7,218 nucleotides of DNA, taken from the NCBI GenBank assembly GCA_028292785.1, contig JAQGLQ010000181.1, forward strand, positions 1 to 7,218. The letters are read 5' to 3'. Positions 6,572-7,218 of the stretch are shown here, in pieces. How positions within the stretch are numbered: the first letter of the stretch is position 1; each line of letters begins with the position of its first letter. Source of the stretch: Noviherbaspirillum sp. (lineage in GTDB: Bacteria; Pseudomonadota; Gammaproteobacteria; Burkholderiales; Burkholderiaceae). The notes under the pieces are model-generated. The model was not told where the DNA came from. It searched no databases and saw only the letters and a list, made by a program, of their open reading frames with translations. A program made the position numbers and the translations under genes.

Positions 6572-6709
6572 GGTCGGGAAGCGTAGCCGTACAAACGATA
6601 CGGTTAAGCATCGCAGGCCCGAGATGGCGTGCGCATCCGGTTTACAGACAAGTTCCTGGAAACTGCTCGGGTCTTAACCGTGCGGCGCTACCGCTCCGCG
6701 ATTGCGACC
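6572..6709. other. Nested inverted repeats, candidate structured RNA or degenerate repeat element
   Basis: Several complementary segments nest inside one another. 6580-6587 pairs with 6687-6695 (8 bp, one bulged C). 6600-6608 ACGGTTAAG pairs with 6673-6681 CTTAACCGT (9 bp, perfect). 6618-6623 CCCGAG pairs with 6666-6671 CTCGGG (6 bp, perfect). 6640-6647 pairs with 6656-6663 (7 of 8 bp, 8-nt loop). A possible outermost GGTCG/CGACC pair lies at 6572-6576 and 6705-6709. All are compatible with a single fold ending 17 nt before the protease ATG. It could be a 5' leader structure, a small RNA or the remnant of a palindromic repeat. It matches no RNA family that I recognise, and the transcribed strand is unknown. 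Confidence 0.4.
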
Positions 6710-6725
6710 AGACTATTCCGTTCAG

Positions 6726-7218
6726 ATGAAGAGAGTCAGCCTCTATAGCAAATCCAGCCGGTCGCGATCGCCCGGGACGGCAACGGCAGCCAGCAAATCC
6801 GCCGCCGCAGGAGCCGGCCAGCCAGTGAAAAACACGGCGGCCGCGCAGACGCCCCCGTCCCCGGGGCAACGACGACGGTATGCCGCCCGCGCCCGGGAAT
6901 TCATCAGCCGGCACGAACGCCTCTTCCTCATTGCTTCCACCGCCTTGCTGAGCCTGGCCCTGTTCATTGCATACACGGCGAGCAGGCCCGCGGCGCGCGA
7001 AATCACGCAAAAGGATATCGATGCGGCCGTCTTTCATACTCTGGACAAGAATGTGCTGCCGTCGCCGGAGGCAAAAGCCTTCCGCATGGTGCAGCGTTCG
7101 GTGGTGCGCGTGCGCCAGCTGGCCCACCAGCGCGATCAGGAAGGTGGCGCCGACAAGGTGCGGGGCGTCGGCACCGGCGTTGTGATCGTCGACAAGGGAG
7201 TCATCCTGACCAATCTCC
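6726..7218 (+). CDS. HtrA/Deg-like trypsin-type serine protease, N-terminal part, cut by window end
   Basis: The frame is open from ATG 6726 to the window edge (164 complete codons) and reads as a membrane-anchored S1C-type (HtrA/Deg) protease. Residues 1-63 are a basic, Ala/Pro/Ser-rich cytoplasmic segment (RRRYAARAREFISRHER at the end). Residues about 66-83 (LFLIASTALLSLALFIAY) form one transmembrane helix. The part after it should be periplasmic. The start of the protease domain is clear: MVQRSVVRVRQL (121-132) and VRGVGTGVVIVDKGVILTNL (145-164) match the HtrA pattern GxGSGvii-x-GyilTNxHVV. The next codon begins with C, as expected for the catalytic histidine, but it is outside the window, as are the Asp, the Ser and any PDZ domain. 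The start is weakly supported; TTG 6702 is an in-frame alternative. A role in envelope protein quality control is inferred from the family. The call rests on a short conserved stretch. Confidence 0.8.
   Translation, partial: MKRVSLYSKSSRSRSPGTATAASKSAAAGAGQPVKNTAAAQTPPSPGQRRRYAARAREFISRHERLFLIASTALLSLALFIAYTASRPAAREITQKDIDAAVFHTLDKNVLPSPEAKAFRMVQRSVVRVRQLAHQRDQEGGADKVRGVGTGVVIVDKGVILTNL

Larger units (their letters stand above)
6308..6725. other. 418-nt intergenic region, no supported gene
   Basis: No protein frame here looks real; minus-strand frames running in from the flanks are compositional shadows of the transglycosylase and protease genes. The first part (6325-6490) shows no clear feature. 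From about 6496 on it is rich in inverted repeats, described separately. A possible TTGCAT (6479-6484) and TACTCT (6501-6506) pair with 16-bp spacing is too weak to call a promoter. No Shine-Dalgarno is evident before the protease ATG at 6726. Confidence 0.5.

Noticed and set aside
6513..6620. Possible insertion-sequence end (AGCCTGGCTGAAGAAGCC and neighbouring bases)
   Set aside because: No transposase, no matching opposite terminus and no target-site duplication seen; a genome-wide BLASTN would be needed to call a repeat family.
6642..7127. 161-codon minus-strand open frame at the right end
   Set aside because: Antisense to the HtrA-like frame, which has a membrane helix and a conserved protease stretch; also Arg/Gly-rich low complexity.
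1..7218. CRISPR arrays, tRNA or rRNA genes, prophage or transposase genes
   Set aside because: Looked for on both strands; no regularly spaced repeats, no cloverleaf or rRNA-like sequence and no mobile-element protein found.

Overview
The window is a high-GC bacterial chromosomal segment, most consistent with a betaproteobacterium (Burkholderiales, perhaps Herbaspirillum or another Oxalobacteraceae). This guess rests on protein style, codon use and a LexA site of the CTGT-N8-ACAG type; no rRNA or other taxonomic marker is present. No CRISPR array, tRNA or intact mobile element is visible. Both ends cut through genes.

The left half (1-3871, minus strand) is the SOS mutagenesis cassette imuA-imuB-dnaE2, read right to left. 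It starts from a LexA-type operator at 3909-3924. imuA and imuB overlap by about 65 nt, and the imuB stop and dnaE2 start share one base (TGATG). Together the products form the ImuA/ImuB/DnaE2 translesion machinery: DnaE2 polymerises, ImuB is a catalytically dead Y-family adaptor that docks on the beta clamp, and ImuA is a RecA-like accessory protein. dnaE2 is complete at its N-terminus and leaves the window after about 544 codons, just past the third catalytic aspartate.

The gap 3872-4122 separates imuA from a divergent plus-strand pair. It holds the LexA box and, 26 bp away, a perfect 18-bp palindrome (3951-3968) that no gene explains. The pair encodes a 139-residue PRC-barrel protein and, 22 nt later, a 171-residue bacterial member of the OGFr (opioid growth factor receptor) conserved-region family.

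A 312-nt gap without a convincing gene (5081-5392) precedes a secreted Sel1-repeat plus SLT-type lytic transglycosylase. Next comes a 418-nt non-coding stretch (6308-6725) with a 7-bp hairpin at 6496-6512 and a nested set of complementary segments at 6572-6709 that could fold as one structured RNA. At the right edge is the 5' part of a membrane-anchored HtrA/Deg-like serine protease, cut just before the codon expected for its catalytic histidine.

The mutagenesis cassette is a known system. The least explained parts are the 18-bp palindrome, the nested inverted repeats ahead of the protease gene, and the OGFr-family protein.
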